A DNA stretch of 64,000 bases from Fontivita pretiosa (GCF_050410795.1 NZ_CP191258.1:3720001-3784000); one strand, 5' to 3'; positions 21,235 through 30,602 are shown, counted from the first letter of the stretch. The notes: generated from the sequence alone by a model not told the origin. Numbers and translations are program-made.

Positions 21235-21386
21235 CCCGCCGACCGCAAAGTGCGCCACTGCGACCGCAGAATCCGCCACCACCAGTGCCGCTCTGATTCC
21301 CGTCTCCTGCCGGCCTGCTCGGTCGGTATCGCGCGTTTGCCTATTTGCCAGATGGGATCGCTTCCGCGATCATGCGCTGCGTCGCC

Positions 21387-22130
21387 ATGCTGCTGAAGCT
21401 CATCGCCTGCAACGTCTTCGTGCGTGAGGCCTGCTGGTGCATCGCCCAGTCGCCAAACGTGATCGACGTGGAGTTCACGGAGCTTGGCGAGCATGCACGC
21501 CCGCAGGCGCTGCGAGAGCTGATCCAGTCGCGAATCGACGCCGCCGACGCCAGCGGCAAGAGCTACGACGCGATCCTGCTGTTGTTCGGCCTGTGCGGCA
21601 ATGCAACGGTGGGTCTGCGCGCCCGGCGCACGCAACTGGTCATGCCCCGCGCTCACGACTGCTGCACCATCCTGCTCGGCTCGAGGCAGAAATACCTGGA
21701 ACACTTCGCCGATGCACCGTCAACGCCGTTCTCAAGCTGTGGATATATTGAGCGCGGGCAGTACTTCCTCCGCACCGCCGACGACGGCACCAGCCAAGTG
21801 GTCGTCGGCGACGCCTACAAGCAGCTCGTCGCCAGGTATGGCGAGGAAGACGCGCGGTTCATCTGGGAACAGATGCACCCGGAGCACGAAGCCAATCGCC
21901 GCGCCGTGTTCATCGAGTTGCCGCAGACGCAGCACCTCGGACACGCGGCGCGGTTCGCGCAAAAGGCCGCCGCAGAAGGCAGGCAATACGTGCATCTGCA
22001 AGGCGACATTCGCCTGATCCGCAACCTGATCGACGGGCAGTGGGATCCGAAGGACTACCTGATCGTCCCGCCCAATCACACGATCGAGGGCGTCTACGAC
22101 CATGAGCAGGTCGTTCGCGTCAAGCCATAG
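21387..22130 (+). CDS. DUF1638 domain protein
   Basis: The sequence LLKLIACNVFVREACWC, followed by YDAILLLFGLCGNATVGLRA and MPRAHDCCTILLGSR, is the conserved pattern of DUF1638 proteins, with Cys residues in IAC, LCGN and HDC that could bind metal or corrinoid. The C-terminal half has an ELPQTQHLGHAARFAQKAA helix and DYLIVPPNHTIEGVYD. DUF1638 genes are often near corrinoid methyltransferases elsewhere, but none is seen here. The start is uncertain: ATG 21387 fits the family, ATG 21372 or a TTG at 21345 would lengthen it. Confidence 0.72.
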   Translation: MLLKLIACNVFVREACWCIAQSPNVIDVEFTELGEHARPQALRELIQSRIDAADASGKSYDAILLLFGLCGNATVGLRARRTQLVMPRAHDCCTILLGSRQKYLEHFADAPSTPFSSCGYIERGQYFLRTADDGTSQVVVGDAYKQLVARYGEEDARFIWEQMHPEHEANRRAVFIELPQTQHLGHAARFAQKAAAEGRQYVHLQGDIRLIRNLIDGQWDPKDYLIVPPNHTIEGVYDHEQVVRVKP

Positions 22131-22196
22131 TCGGCGGATTGATCCTCTGCCCGCCGCAGGCGGCTTTGACAATGTTCGTAGTATGTTGCGAACAAT

Positions 22197-22278
22197 TGCA
22201 GAAGAGGGGACTCGAACCCCTACACCTTTCGGTACTGGCTCCTAAGACCAGCGCGTCTGCCAATTCCGCCACTCCTGC
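22197..22278 (-). tRNA. tRNA-Leu (anticodon UAG), copy 1
   Basis: The minus strand folds as a Leu tRNA: acceptor GCAGGAG/CTTCTGC with one G-U pair, a D arm with TGGC..GGCAGA, the anticodon stem-loop GCTGGTCTTAGGAGCCAGT, a class II variable arm, and T arm GGGGTTCGAGTCCCC. CCA is not encoded. Copy 2 lies at 24680-24761 in the same orientation and differs by a single base in the acceptor stem. Confidence 0.95.
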
Positions 22279-22416
22279 CCTGCACGCGGATCAGACGACC
22301 AAGTATGGAATCAACTTCAGGCCGCGCAAGTCGGCCCCCTGGGCCACTCGACACCGCTGGCCTGCCATCGTACTGTCTGCATCATACGCACGGTTTTACC
22401 AGAAACGCTGCTGCTG

Positions 22417-24183
22417 GTGCTGCTCGGCGGGTGCATGCAGGCCGCGCCCACGGGCCAGGCCGACGCGGATCAGGCGCAAGGGTTGCGGTTGGTCGACCAG
22501 AACATCAGGCAGCCGGGTGCTGATACGCTCTCCGATGCCGACGTCCGGATGATTCTTCGGGACAACGTGGGGATTGGCGGCCAAGCCGATGGGCTGGTGG
22601 TGGGGATCATCGACGAGAAGGCTGCCCGCGTGATCAGCGCCGGCACAATGGGGGATGAAGCGGCCCGGCCCGTGGATGGTGATACGCTCTTCCAGATCGG
22701 CTCGATCACCAAAGTCTTCACGATTCTGCTGCTGATGGACATGGTGCAGCAGGGGCAGATGAAACTTGACGACCCGGCGCAGCGGTATCTGCCCGATTCA
22801 GTGAAGATGCCCACGCGCGGGGGAAGGCAGATCACGCTGTTCGATCTGGCCACGCATAGCTCGGGACTGCCCAGGGATTGGTCGGACGGCGGCGGCCCCA
22901 CCGACACCGTCGAGCAGTTGTACGATTTCCTGTCGCGCTGCCAGCTTGGACACGATCCGGGGACTGAGAAGCATTATTCCAATCTCGGCGTGGGGCTGCT
23001 GGGTCACATCATTTCGCTCAAGGCCGGGAAAGATTACGAGACACTCGTGGTGGAGCGGATTTGCAGGCCGCTCGGTATGGACAGCACGCGCATCACCCTC
23101 ACGCCAGAGTTGAAGGCACGCGCGGCCAGGGGACACGCCTTCCCTGGCAGGCCGGTCAGGGATATGAATTGGGACGGCGCCGTGTTGCCGGGGGCGGGGG
23201 CGATCCGTTCGACGGCAAACGACCTGCTGAAGTTTCTTTCGGCCAACCTCGGGATGGCGTCACCACCGCTGGCGGATCTGATGCGGCAGTCGCAGGCGGT
23301 CCAGGAACTGGATTCGGGGCGACGCGACAGGCTGGTGTGGAACGAAGATGCAGGGGTGTTGCATCATGGCGGGCTTGTAGGCGGTTTTCGCGCGAACCTG
23401 GGCTTCGATCCCGTCCAAAAGCGCGGCGTTGTCATTTTGGCCAACTGCGCCAGCAGCCGAATGCCAGTCGCGATGCTGGGGCACCTGTTGCGCGGTCGGC
23501 CGGCTCGACCCGCGCGCGTGGCTCCGATTGACTCTGGTCTGCTCGACCGTTACGTCGGGGAGTACCGATTCCGAGGCGGCGCGACGTGCACGGTGCGCCG
23601 TGACGGCCAGCGGCTGCTGCTCCAGGTGTGGCGCGGGCAGCCACGCTATCCCATGCCCTATCTCAGCCACGAGGTCTTCCCGCAATCGCAGACTCTGTTC
23701 TACGAGCAGATGTGGGATAACCGCGTGAGATTCGTCTGTAATGCCAGGGGTCAGGCGACGCGACTGGTCATCAATAACCCTCGCGATAGCATTAAGGATG
23801 CCGTTGGAGTCAGAATCTCCAGCCAAATCCCATCGCCGCCGACGCCGGTCAAGCTCGATGCCGGCGTCTACGACGGATACGTCGGACAATACCGGCCGGC
23901 CTTGCTTGGATTGATCCCGGTCGGGCCGACGCTCAACGTCTATCGGACAAGCGACAAGTTGGGCGAGCATCTGATGGGCTACGTGCAGGGCGTTCCGGGC
24001 GTGACCCGGGGCGAGTTGCATCCGTACTCCCAGACGAGTTTCTTCAATGCGGATATGGATGGATCATCGCTGGTGTTCAGGCGCGGCCGAAGCGGCAGGG
24101 CCACGCGCGTGCTGGTGCATATTGACGGCACCGACGTGCGCGGCGTGCGGGTTGCGGACCGGCCCAACCTGCCGGGCCGATGA
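22417..24183 (+). CDS. Class C beta-lactamase-fold serine hydrolase, lipoprotein
   Basis: The AmpC-like domain has all three motifs: S96-x-x-K99 in QIGSITKVF, Y187-S-N189, and H-G-G at about 317. The region from 350 to the end (two repeats of the type DRYVGEYRF and DGYVGQYRP) resembles the C-terminal lipocalin-like domain of such esterases. The first residues LLGGC form a lipobox, so the protein is probably a cell-envelope lipoprotein. Catalysis could be on D-amino acid peptides or esters rather than on drugs. The start is a GTG at 22417, which gives almost no signal peptide; upstream codons (TLLLV) extend it but offer no ATG. The gene is bracketed by twin tRNA-Leu genes. Confidence 0.82.
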   Translation: MLLGGCMQAAPTGQADADQAQGLRLVDQNIRQPGADTLSDADVRMILRDNVGIGGQADGLVVGIIDEKAARVISAGTMGDEAARPVDGDTLFQIGSITKVFTILLLMDMVQQGQMKLDDPAQRYLPDSVKMPTRGGRQITLFDLATHSSGLPRDWSDGGGPTDTVEQLYDFLSRCQLGHDPGTEKHYSNLGVGLLGHIISLKAGKDYETLVVERICRPLGMDSTRITLTPELKARAARGHAFPGRPVRDMNWDGAVLPGAGAIRSTANDLLKFLSANLGMASPPLADLMRQSQAVQELDSGRRDRLVWNEDAGVLHHGGLVGGFRANLGFDPVQKRGVVILANCASSRMPVAMLGHLLRGRPARPARVAPIDSGLLDRYVGEYRFRGGATCTVRRDGQRLLLQVWRGQPRYPMPYLSHEVFPQSQTLFYEQMWDNRVRFVCNARGQATRLVINNPRDSIKDAVGVRISSQIPSPPTPVKLDAGVYDGYVGQYRPALLGLIPVGPTLNVYRTSDKLGEHLMGYVQGVPGVTRGELHPYSQTSFFNADMDGSSLVFRRGRSGRATRVLVHIDGTDVRGVRVADRPNLPGR

Positions 24184-24679
24184 GCGTGCGGAGTTGGATT
24201 TCTGCGCGATCTGCTGACCAAAGGCTCGCAATCGCCGAAGATCAGCAGCACCTGAAGATTCTGGAAAAAGCCGCTGCCGACGTCGCGGCCAAGCGCGCAG
24301 ATCCATTGATCGTCCGCAGCGTGTTACCGGGCGACTCGGTTTGGCCAGGCCTGCTGAGGCGCGATTTGCTGGCTGGATGAAATGCGGGCATAAGCCTCTG
24401 GACGATCTGCGTGGCGAGGGAGCAGCGATCTTCCCGGACAACCGTGTTCAGATGCCCACAGCCGCGCTACCGCCGGGCCTTGCGGTGTCTGCGGCCTTCC
24501 AGCGGTGCTGTGGCGGCGTGTACCAGTGAAGACGACTGCTGCACATCGCCGCGAAAGGGGGTGTGTTCGGGGGAGAACTGCGTGGTGCCTGCATCCACCA
24601 ATCGGGCGCCGCAAACAAAACCGAGCCTGCCGTTGCGCGCGATGCTCGGCGGGCACTGGAGGGTCGGGGCAAGGTCCAT
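24184..24679. other. Non-coding or remnant region between the hydrolase gene and tRNA-Leu copy 2
   Basis: About 500 bases with no convincing gene. A 66-codon frame starts at 24180, overlapping the upstream stop as ATGA, and contains a helical DQQHLKILEKAAADVAAKRA stretch, but it has no known family and stays a weak candidate. Nothing like an integrase, transposase or inverted terminal repeat was found. Confidence 0.35.
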
Positions 24680-24761
24680 TGCAGGAGAGGGGACTCGAAC
24701 CCCTACACCTTTCGGTACTGGCTCCTAAGACCAGCGCGTCTGCCAATTCCGCCACTCCTGC
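24680..24761 (-). tRNA. tRNA-Leu (anticodon UAG), copy 2
   Basis: Same fold and anticodon as copy 1, with a fully Watson-Crick acceptor stem GCAGGAG/CTCCTGC. CCA is not encoded. The identity of the two copies ends at about 6 bases beyond the tRNA on the 3' side (shared ATTGCA). Confidence 0.95.
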
Positions 24762-24917
24762 GCGGCGTGTGTGAACCGGCCCCGGGGGCTGAATGATTAG
24801 ATTGCTCGGCCCGGCGTATGTCAAACCGCCGGATTCCTGTCGCACAGGCCGGGCGAGATTGACACTGTTCCCACAAGACGGTTTGATCCCCAGTTGTTGG
24901 ATCAAAGGAGGACCGGC

Positions 24918-25964
24918 ATGTCGCGACCCGTAACGCTGTTCACCGGGCAATGGGCGGATTTGAGCTTCGAGCAGATTTGCCAGAAGGCCAAGAGTTTCGG
25001 CTACGACGGGCTGGAGCTGGCCTGCTGGGGGGACCATTTCGAGGTGGACAAGGCGCTGAAGGACCGCAACTACTGCAAGGGGCGATGGGAGATTCTGTGC
25101 TCGCACGGGCTGGACGCCTACGCCATCAGCGCGCATCTGGTTGGGCAGGCGGTGTGCGATAACATCGACGAGCGGCACAAGAACATTCTGCCGCCGGAGG
25201 TCTGGGGCGACGGCGATCCGGAAGGCGTGCGCAAGCGTGCGGCCAGGCGGATGATCGACACCGCCAAAGCCTGCCGCAAGTTCATGGACGCCAAGCCCAC
25301 CGACCGTGATTGTTGCAGGACGATCAAGGGCTTCGGGGCGGTGGTCAATGGCTTTACCGGCTCGAGCATCTGGCACTCGATCTACGCTTTTCCTCCGACG
25401 GATCAGAAGTACTGGCAGAAGGGGTTTGACGACTTTGCCCGACGCTGGGGGCCGATCCTCGATGCCTTCGACAAGGAGAACGTCAACTTCGCCCTGGAGG
25501 TGCATCCAACCGAGATCGCCTTCGACATCGCCTCGGCGCAGCGGGCCATCGACGCGGTCAAGGGACACAAGCGCTTCGGGTTCAACTACGATCCTTCGCA
25601 TCTGGGCTACCAGGGGGTCGATTACGTGAAGTTCATCCGCACGTTCAAGGATCGGATCTTCCACGTGCACATGAAGGACGTGTGGTGGGGGCACGGCGAC
25701 GGAACTGTCGGCGTGTTCGGAGGACACACCACCTTCGCCGATCCACGACGCTACTGGGATTTCCGCAGCCTGGGCCACGGCGACATCAACTTCGAGGAGA
25801 TCATCGTCGCCTTGAACGACATCGGCTATCAGGGGCCGCTGAGCGTCGAGTGGGAAGATTCCCGCATGGATCGCGAGCACGGCGCCGCCGAAGCGTGCGC
25901 GTTTGTCAGGAAGCTCGATTTCAAGCCGAGCGCCATCGCCTTCGATGCGCAGTTTGATCGCTGA
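24918..25964 (+). CDS. Sugar phosphate isomerase/epimerase (TIM-barrel, AP-endonuclease-2 fold)
   Basis: The 348-residue product has the fold's metal-binding sites: Glu in FALEVHPTE, Asp in FGFNYDPSHLGY, His in FHVHMKD and Glu in SVEWEDS. The N terminus SFEQICQKAKSFGYDGLELACW is also typical. Members isomerise or epimerise sugars, or dehydrate them, using a divalent cation. AAAGGAGG sits 5-8 nt before the ATG at 24918, which settles the start over an upstream in-frame codon at 24894. It ends before a convergent dehydrogenase gene. The sugar acted on is not known, though a catabolic role is likely. Confidence 0.88.
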   Translation: MSRPVTLFTGQWADLSFEQICQKAKSFGYDGLELACWGDHFEVDKALKDRNYCKGRWEILCSHGLDAYAISAHLVGQAVCDNIDERHKNILPPEVWGDGDPEGVRKRAARRMIDTAKACRKFMDAKPTDRDCCRTIKGFGAVVNGFTGSSIWHSIYAFPPTDQKYWQKGFDDFARRWGPILDAFDKENVNFALEVHPTEIAFDIASAQRAIDAVKGHKRFGFNYDPSHLGYQGVDYVKFIRTFKDRIFHVHMKDVWWGHGDGTVGVFGGHTTFADPRRYWDFRSLGHGDINFEEIIVALNDIGYQGPLSVEWEDSRMDREHGAAEACAFVRKLDFKPSAIAFDAQFDR

Positions 25965-25998
25965 GGCCGTGCTGCGGCGGGGGGGCGGGTTCGACGCT

Positions 25999-26991
25999 TC
26001 AGATCACCCGGTTGCGCAGTTCCAGGCCGCGCTGGAACCGCGAGAGGTTCTCCAGGAAATGTTCCACCTGCCGCAGGTACTCTCCATGATGCCCGCCTGC
26101 GGTGTGTGGCGTAATATAACAGTTGGGCGTTGACCACAGCGGATCGTCCGGCGGGAGGGGTTCGGGGCTGGTCACGTCAAGGTAGGCGGCGGCGAGCCGC
26201 CCGGACTCCAGGCACTGCCGCAGGGCCGCCTGATCCACCGTGCTGCCTCGTCCGATGTTGTAGAAACGGGCGCCAGGCTTGATTCGGGCCAGGCGATCGG
26301 CATCGAAAAAGCGGGCGGTTTGCGGTGAGGCGGGCAGGATATTGACTACGTGGTAGGCCTCGGGCAGAAGCTGGTCAATCCGGTCGACCGAGACGACCGG
26401 TACGGCTTCATTGCCACGGGGGGTTCGACGCACGCCGGTCAGCTTCATGCCAAACGGCGCCAGCAGTTCGGCGAGCCGACGAGCGATGGCTCCATAGCCG
26501 ACCAGCAGCACCGATTGCCCGTTGAGCAGGAAGGAAGCATCGCGGATGGCGGTGATCGGCCAACTGCGGGCTGTCCGCTGGTTGTCCAGTGCCGCCGGCA
26601 GTTGCCGCGCCAGCCCCAGCATCATGGCCAGAACGTGCTGGGCGCAGGGCTCGTCATAGACCCAGGAAGCATTGGTCATGATGGCGCCGCGGGCGCGAAG
26701 GGCCCGGCGAACGTCCTCGCGGTCGTAGCGGCTGTATCCGGCGGTGCTGATATGGATCCAACGCAGGGCCGGCAGGTCGATCACCTGCTGCACATCGGGC
26801 TGACCGAAGGCGATGTCGGCCTCGGCAAGCTGAGGATCGGGCGCCAGCGAGGAGAAGATCACCCGGTGCGGCGCCGCCCGCTGGCAGAGTATCTGGCGGG
26901 CCTGGGGCGGCAGCAGCGTGAAGTTGGTCCAGATGGTCAGCCGGGCGGTGTGGGCCGCGGGCGAATCGGGTGCTGCGGAAGGGTCAGTCAT
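25999..26991 (-). CDS. D-2-hydroxyacid dehydrogenase (phosphoglycerate dehydrogenase-like)
   Basis: A 330-residue NAD(P)-dependent dehydrogenase. The nucleotide fold is VLLVGYGAIARRLAELL, the catalytic Arg is in YNIGRGSTVD, the Glu in YLDVTSPEPLP and the His in YITPHTAGGH. Substrates in this family include glycerate, hydroxypyruvate and phosphoglycerate. The C-terminal regulatory domains of SerA are missing, so it is not the regulated serine-pathway type. It is convergent with the sugar isomerase and divergent from the tuf region. A TACGAT hexamer 8 nt before its ATG suggests a leaderless transcript. Confidence 0.9.
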   Translation of the reverse strand: MTDPSAAPDSPAAHTARLTIWTNFTLLPPQARQILCQRAAPHRVIFSSLAPDPQLAEADIAFGQPDVQQVIDLPALRWIHISTAGYSRYDREDVRRALRARGAIMTNASWVYDEPCAQHVLAMMLGLARQLPAALDNQRTARSWPITAIRDASFLLNGQSVLLVGYGAIARRLAELLAPFGMKLTGVRRTPRGNEAVPVVSVDRIDQLLPEAYHVVNILPASPQTARFFDADRLARIKPGARFYNIGRGSTVDQAALRQCLESGRLAAAYLDVTSPEPLPPDDPLWSTPNCYITPHTAGGHHGEYLRQVEHFLENLSRFQRGLELRNRVI

Positions 26992-26999
26992 GGCGGGCC

Positions 27000-27005
27000 A
27001 TCGTA
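27000..27005 (-). promoter_or_regulatory. Candidate -10 element (TACGAT) of the dehydrogenase gene
   Basis: On the minus strand TACGAT is followed by 8 nt and then the ATG at 26991, so the expected leader is about 2 nt. No -35 is obvious. Confidence 0.4.
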
Positions 27006-27076
27006 TCGACTGGCGGGTGGAATGCTAAGGCTGTGCGGCGCGGGCGTGCGGGCGAAAAATGGGTGGGGGTGGCGGA

Positions 27077-27104
27077 TTGACATCGCGCCACGGCGGTTTA
27101 TACT
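27077..27104 (+). promoter_or_regulatory. Strong sigma-70-type promoter of tRNA-Thr/tuf
   Basis: TTGACA and TATACT are separated by 16 nt, a near-consensus pair. The start point would be near 27111, giving a leader of about 185 nt before the tRNA. A stem CACCGTC/GACGGTG around 27270-27295 lies just before the tRNA and could be a processing or regulatory hairpin. Confidence 0.75.
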
Positions 27105-27296
27105 CACCGCCCTTCTACGCTCTCCGTGCGCGCGGAGGTCGCCGGCGGCGCAGCGCAGCAGGCACTGGCGGGGACTACCCAAGCCGGGGATGACGGGCCT
27201 AAACTCATGGGCCTGGAACGGCGGTGCCGCCCGGCGGACGGTCCGCTGCCCGAGCCAGCGCTGTGCGGCACCGTCGGGCTTATCCGGGACGGTGTC

Positions 27297-27368
<72 letters not shown>

Positions 27369-27411
27369 CTTGACAAGACTGCGATTTAAATAACCTTCGG
27401 AGGTTCGCGAC

Positions 27412-28611
<1,200 letters not shown>

Positions 28612-28654
28612 TTGCCCGGCGTATATATTTCTGCTGGGAGGGTCTGAGACAAAC

Positions 28655-28680
28655 AAGCCCAGGGCCCCGGCCCTGGGCTT
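28655..28680 (+). terminator. Hairpin after tuf (terminator or attenuator)
   Basis: AAGCCCAGGGCC is followed by CC and its exact complement GGCCCTGGGCTT, a 12-bp stem. Only a short TTTG follows, so termination may be partial and rpmG-secE-nusG may be read through. Confidence 0.65.
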
Positions 28681-28702
28681 TGACCTAAACGGTTGATCGG
28701 AC

Positions 28703-28867
28703 ATGGCTAAAGAGAATCGCGAAATGGTCTGGCTTCAGTGCACGAGCTGCAACGACCTGAACTATCGCACCGAGATCAAGGTCGCTGGTGGAGCTCCGAA
28801 GCTGGAGCTCCGCAAGTACTGCAAGCGCGAACGAGCCCACAAGGTGCATAAAATCAAGCGGAAGTGA
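28703..28867 (+). CDS. rpmG: 50S ribosomal protein L33
   Basis: The 54-residue protein opens MAKENREMVWLQCTSC and ends RAHKVHKIKRK, matching L33. The first zinc pair CTSC is intact, but the second site reads CKRE instead of CxxC, so a Zn2+ ion would need other ligands. The gene is between tuf and secE, the common place for rpmG. It was too short for automatic frame detection but fits by codons, length and context. Confidence 0.92.
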   Translation: MAKENREMVWLQCTSCNDLNYRTEIKVAGGAPKLELRKYCKRERAHKVHKIKRK

Positions 28868-28934
28868 GCCAAAGGATGAAGGCCGAAGGCAGAAGGATGA
28901 GTTGTGCCCTTTGTTCCTTGATCCTTTGATGCCT

Positions 28935-29007
28935 ACGCCGGTAGCTCAACTGGCAGAGCGGCCGTCTCCAAAGCGGCAGGTTACAGGTTCGATTCCTGTC
29001 CGGCGTG
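28935..29007 (+). tRNA. tRNA-Trp (anticodon CCA)
   Basis: Acceptor ACGCCGG/CCGGCGT, D arm AGCTCAACTGGCAGAGC, anticodon loop CTCCAAA flanked by GCCGT/GCGGC, T arm ACAGGTTCGATTCCTGT, discriminator G. It lies between rpmG and secE, a conserved place for tRNA-Trp in many bacteria. Upstream, CAAAGGATGAAGG and CCTTGATCCTTTG form a 13-base inverted repeat with one mismatch. Confidence 0.96.
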
Positions 29008-29050
29008 ATGACGTATGCCCCTGGTAACCAGGAAAGACGAAGAGAGGACC

Positions 29051-29614
29051 ATGGCCACGGATGCGATAGCGCCAGGCGCTCAGGAGCCGGGAGGCAGACC
29101 CCAGCCGTCGGCGGCGCCGCCACCGCGAGCGGAGGCGGCGAAGCAGGCCAAGCCGGGGTTCTTCACCATCTACAAGAAGGGACAGGGATACTGGACCCGA
29201 CTGCTGTCGGCACTTGGGGCCGGGCTGATCCTGTTCCTGACGGTTCATTTCCTCTGGACGCATCTGCCGCCGTGGATTACGCCGGCATTCACGCCGGACA
29301 ACCCCACGAATCAGCAGATGCAGGCGGCGGTTGCCAAGGCGCGCAACGTCACGTTGGGCATCTGCGCCGCAGTGTTGATTGGCGGGGCGCTGCTGGGCTG
29401 GAGATTGCTCAACAAGCCTGAGAACGTTGACTTCCTCATCGCCACCGACAGTGAGATGAAGAAGGTCAACTGGACCAGCCGCAAGGAACTGATCGGATCG
29501 ACGAAGGTGGTCATCTTCTTCATGATGGCGATCGCGTTCGTGCTGTTCGTCATCGATATCCTTTTCGGCTACGTCTTCTACTGGTTTGGTGTGCTCAAGA
29601 GCCCGCCGTTTTGA
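29051..29614 (+). CDS. secE: Preprotein translocase subunit SecE, N-terminally extended
   Basis: The C-terminal part is a standard SecE: EMKKVNWTSRKELIGSTKVVIFFMMAIAFVLFVIDILFGYVF, split here by cytosolic amphipathic helix and membrane helix. Ahead of it there are about 120 extra residues: a Pro/Ala-rich cytosolic segment, then two additional hydrophobic helices near residues 55-75 and 105-125. Minimal SecE has one helix and E. coli SecE three, so a three-helix form is plausible. SecE clamps SecY in the inner membrane. The ATG at 29051 has AGAGAGG upstream and is preferred to 29015, which would overlap the tRNA spacer. nusG follows, as expected. Confidence 0.92.
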   Translation: MATDAIAPGAQEPGGRPQPSAAPPPRAEAAKQAKPGFFTIYKKGQGYWTRLLSALGAGLILFLTVHFLWTHLPPWITPAFTPDNPTNQQMQAAVAKARNVTLGICAAVLIGGALLGWRLLNKPENVDFLIATDSEMKKVNWTSRKELIGSTKVVIFFMMAIAFVLFVIDILFGYVFYWFGVLKSPPF

Positions 29615-29642
29615 AATGAGAAAGGAACGGCTCAGGGCTCGG

Positions 29643-29678
29643 GGTTCAGCGTTCAGCCCGGCGGTTGAATGCTGAACC
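29643..29678 (+). promoter_or_regulatory. Stem-loop in the secE-nusG spacer
   Basis: GGTTCAGCGTTCA pairs with TGAATGCTGAACC (one G-U) across a 10-nt loop. It ends 22 nt before the nusG start. No T tract follows, so it is not a typical terminator; RNA processing or attenuation are possible roles. Confidence 0.5.
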
Positions 29679-29700
29679 GCGGGCCTTGGCCGGATTGGCA

Positions 29701-30243
29701 ATGCAATTCTTTGTTCTGCGAGTCGCAAGCAACAAGGAGGACCAGGTCCGAGAGAAGTTGCTGCGCAAGGTCAAGATCGAGGGCCTGGAAGACAAGGTCG
29801 GACGCATTCTGGTTCCCACGGAGCGGGTGCGGTCGATGAAGGCCGGCGTGCGCAAAGAGTCGGAGCGCAAGCTTTATCCCGGCTACGTGTTCATCGAGCT
29901 GGAACTGGACAAGAACGGGATGATTCCCGAGGACGTCTGGTTCATGATCAAGGAGACCGAGGGCGTGGGGGACTTTATCGGCTCCAACGGCAAGCCCACC
30001 CCCATGAGCCCCAAGGACCAGGCCAAGATGATCGAGGAGGCCGAGCGTCCCGAGGAGGCGCCGTCGCTGCGTACGGAATACAAGAAGGGAGACCGGATCA
30101 AGGTCACCAACGGCGCGTTTGTCAACTTCGAGGGCGTGGTGGACGAGATCATCCCCGAGAAGGGCATGGTGCGGATCATCACCACGATCTTCGGGCGGCC
30201 GACCCCGCTGGAGCTGGAGTACTGGCAGATCGAGAAGATCTGA
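29701..30243 (+). CDS. nusG: Transcription termination/antitermination factor NusG
   Basis: A 180-residue NusG with the NGN domain (MQFFVLRVASNKED, LYPGYVFIELELDK) and a C-terminal KOW domain KGDRIKVTNGAFVNFEGVVDEI. It binds RNA polymerase and couples it to Rho or ribosomes. The ATG at 29701 is chosen from the conserved N terminus; the frame extends upstream to 29665 without family similarity. Here PxSPKDQ..EEAER residues form a somewhat longer linker. Placement after secE and before rplK is standard. Confidence 0.97.
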   Translation: MQFFVLRVASNKEDQVREKLLRKVKIEGLEDKVGRILVPTERVRSMKAGVRKESERKLYPGYVFIELELDKNGMIPEDVWFMIKETEGVGDFIGSNGKPTPMSPKDQAKMIEEAERPEEAPSLRTEYKKGDRIKVTNGAFVNFEGVVDEIIPEKGMVRIITTIFGRPTPLELEYWQIEKI

Positions 30244-30298
30244 TCGGCGGTGGGGCGGGGGTGCGCGCGTTTTGCCAGTGCGGGCCGGTTACCCCTGC

Positions 30299-30304
30299 TA
30301 CAAT
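30299..30304 (+). promoter_or_regulatory. Extended -10 element (TGC-TACAAT) inside the nusG-rplK spacer
   Basis: TGCTACAAT has the TGn extension and ends 5 nt before the ATG at 30310. The expected start point coincides with the start codon, so the mRNA should be leaderless. It gives rplK and what follows an internal promoter. Confidence 0.55.
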
Positions 30305-30309
30305 TGCCC

Positions 30310-30597
30310 ATGTTCCAGTACACGCATTATTACGGGCGTTTTCAGGATTTGCGTGGCGGGTTCGGCGAGTTGCCGCAATGGGCGCGGTTCATCGTCGCCC
30401 TGGCGGCGGTGCCGGGATTGATCCTGCTGGCCTTGTCAATCCTGGCGTTTGTTGTTAGTGTTCTGGCCCTTTTGCTTCTGACCGTGCCGGTCTACTCGCT
30501 GCTGAAGCGGTTGACAGTCGCCGCCGGTTACCCTCAGGGGCAACCTCCGGCGACGGGCGTGCGACGGGTCGAGGCGACGATTGTCGAGGTCGAGTAA
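30310..30597 (+). CDS. Small membrane protein encoded between nusG and rplK
   Basis: A 95-residue protein. The N-terminal 30 residues are aromatic and polar (MFQYTHYYGRFQDLRGGFGE), then RFIVALAAVPGLILLALSIL and a second stretch ending VLALLLLTVPVYSLL give one or two membrane helices. The tail PATGVRRVEATIVEVE is soluble. No family was recognised. Its stop is 5 nt before rplK, so they are co-transcribed and perhaps translationally coupled. Finding an unrelated membrane protein here is unusual, because nusG and rplK are normally adjacent. Confidence 0.7.
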   Translation: MFQYTHYYGRFQDLRGGFGELPQWARFIVALAAVPGLILLALSILAFVVSVLALLLLTVPVYSLLKRLTVAAGYPQGQPPATGVRRVEATIVEVE

Positions 30598-30602
30598 CAG
30601 TC

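Noticed and set aside
24324..25880. A 518-codon minus-strand frame
   Set aside because: It runs antisense through the sugar isomerase and across tRNA-Leu copy 2, so it cannot be a normal gene.
27105..27296. A possible structured RNA in the tuf leader
   Set aside because: Apart from one hairpin near the tRNA, no known leader class or tmRNA-like ends could be recognised.
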